Source: UKL13-2 sp044228625
GTDB lineage: Bacteria > Pseudomonadota > Gammaproteobacteria > Burkholderiales > Usitatibacteraceae
DNA: 15,747 bases
Direction of reading: 5' to 3'
Assembly: GCA_044228625.1 (NCBI GenBank)
Contig: JBGAUM010000084.1
Location: 1 to 15,747, forward strand
The position numbers and the translations under genes are program-made. Shown here piece after piece: positions 15,171 to 15,747 of this stretch; the first letter of the stretch is position 1; the number at the start of each line of letters is the position of its first letter. The notes under the pieces were generated by a model. The model did no database searches, had not been told where the DNA came from, and saw only the letters and a list, made by a program, of their open reading frames with translations.

Positions 15171-15449
15171 ATGAACATGCCTACTCGTATTCCGCAGTGC
15201 GCGGATCTCACAATGAAAGGAATGTACAACTGGTTTGACATGATGGGAACCGCTGGCCTGCTCTTTCATCCGGACGACGATCCGGAAGAAATCGTGCGAA
15301 TCGTAAACGGAAGAGCGATGTTCAATGCAGTCGAGGTCATGCAACTGCGAGGCGTCATAGACCAGTTGTTTGCGCTGCACGGAGAAGTGGTTTATGAAGC
15401 CGCTTGTACTTCGTCAATGCGGTTGCTGCGAGTAGGTGACGAAACCTAA
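15171..15449 (+). CDS. Unrecognised 92-residue protein between the dcm-like gene and vsr
   Basis: A small soluble protein I cannot assign to a family. AGGGG lies five bases before the ATG at 15171, a good ribosome site, and the gene is 8 nt after the methyltransferase stop and 2 nt before the vsr start, so all three are almost surely one transcript with coupled translation. It is compact and mildly acidic: MKGMYNWFDMMGTAGLLFHP (15-34) is aromatic and Met-rich, DDDPEE (35-40) is strongly acidic, EVMQLRGVIDQLFALHGEVVYEA (55-77) looks like a helix followed by a strand, and two Cys residues (10 and 79) are too few for a metal site by themselves. No signal peptide or membrane segment. An in-frame GTG at 15165 is a less likely start. 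Its position suggests a partner of the methyltransferase or of Vsr, or a control protein, but nothing in it proves that. Confidence 0.75.
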   Translation: MNMPTRIPQCADLTMKGMYNWFDMMGTAGLLFHPDDDPEEIVRIVNGRAMFNAVEVMQLRGVIDQLFALHGEVVYEAACTSSMRLLRVGDET

Positions 15450-15451
15450 CT

Positions 15452-15747
15452 ATGGATGTTGTTAGCCCGGCAGTCCGAAGCAGGATGATGGCGGGGATCC
15501 GGGGGTGGGACACACGGCCTGAGGTGCAGCTTCGCAAAATTTTGCATGCGCAAGGATTCCGTTTCAGCTTGCATCGCAGAGATTTGCCGGGGAAGCCGGA
15601 TATTGTGTTGCCCAAGTACAAGGCGGTAATCTTTGTTCACGGGTGCTTTTGGCATCGGCATCGTTGTTCGGCCTTTAAATGGCCGAGTTCAAACAAGGCG
15701 TTTTGGCGCAAGAAATTAAATGCCAACGTACTACGTGACCAGCAAGC
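15452..15747 (+). CDS. vsr: Very short patch repair endonuclease Vsr (3' end outside window)
   Basis: The N-terminal 98 residues of Vsr, a nickase that cuts 5' of the T in T:G mismatches formed when 5-methylcytosine deaminates at the methyltransferase's target, starting repair back to C:G. The frame is open to the window end; the full protein is normally about 135-155 residues. Active-site and zinc-site residues line up with the E. coli enzyme with an offset of one: Glu24, Asp50 in LPGKPD, His63 and His68 in FVHGCFWHRHRC, and zinc ligands Cys65, His70 and Cys72; the fourth zinc Cys would lie beyond the window. The opening SPAVRSRMMAGIRGWDTRPE is the classic Vsr N-terminus. The start is 2 nt after the small gene's stop, with only a distant AGGTGA upstream, suggesting re-initiation. 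Identification is very secure. Confidence 0.95.
   Translation, partial: MDVVSPAVRSRMMAGIRGWDTRPEVQLRKILHAQGFRFSLHRRDLPGKPDIVLPKYKAVIFVHGCFWHRHRCSAFKWPSSNKAFWRKKLNANVLRDQQ

Overview
The window comes from a GC-rich proteobacterium. The families present (NhaA, an NhaD-like antiporter, LutABC, MetY, a PBP7-like peptidase, Atm1-type ABC exporter, Dcm/Vsr) and the strong rho-independent terminators fit a beta- or gammaproteobacterial chromosome. Species cannot be fixed from the sequence. Most of the window is ordinary chromosome. The last about 1.9 kb is visibly richer in A/T and looks like an acquired DNA-modification module. No rRNA, complete tRNA, CRISPR array or insertion sequence was seen.

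Layout. (1) 1-2571, sodium/proton transport: the C-terminal half of nhaA (+) converges on an NhaD-like antiporter gene (-), with a terminator between them. Upstream of the latter on the same strand is a small TerB-like protein gene. (2) 2756-6743, a minus-strand lactate-utilisation operon in the order lutA, lutB, lutC and an MFS transporter, tightly packed (4-nt gap, ATGA overlap, 22-nt gap). LutABC oxidise L-lactate to pyruvate through Fe-S centres; the MFS protein may be the transporter serving this pathway. (3) 6830-7838: a PBP7-like D-alanyl-D-alanine endopeptidase (-) with its own terminator and a plausible promoter. (4) 7839-11071: divergently, a plus-strand group of metY (O-acetylhomoserine sulfhydrylase), an alpha/beta hydrolase, and a secreted Cys-rich protein of unknown function whose GTG start overlaps the hydrolase stop (GTGA). 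It ends in a bidirectional terminator. The metY leader (7920-8034) can form an ordered multi-helix fold plus a long-range pairing next to the start codon. (5) 11088-13641, minus strand: a small outer-membrane beta-barrel protein and an Atm1-type ABC exporter. (6) 13824-15747, plus strand: a well-formed sigma70 promoter, a Dcm-type cytosine-5 methyltransferase with an N-terminal helix-turn-helix, an unrecognised 92-residue protein, and the start of a Vsr mismatch endonuclease that runs off the window end.

The two most interesting points are the unrecognised small gene between the dcm-like gene and vsr, packed with 8-nt and 2-nt gaps, and the structured metY leader.
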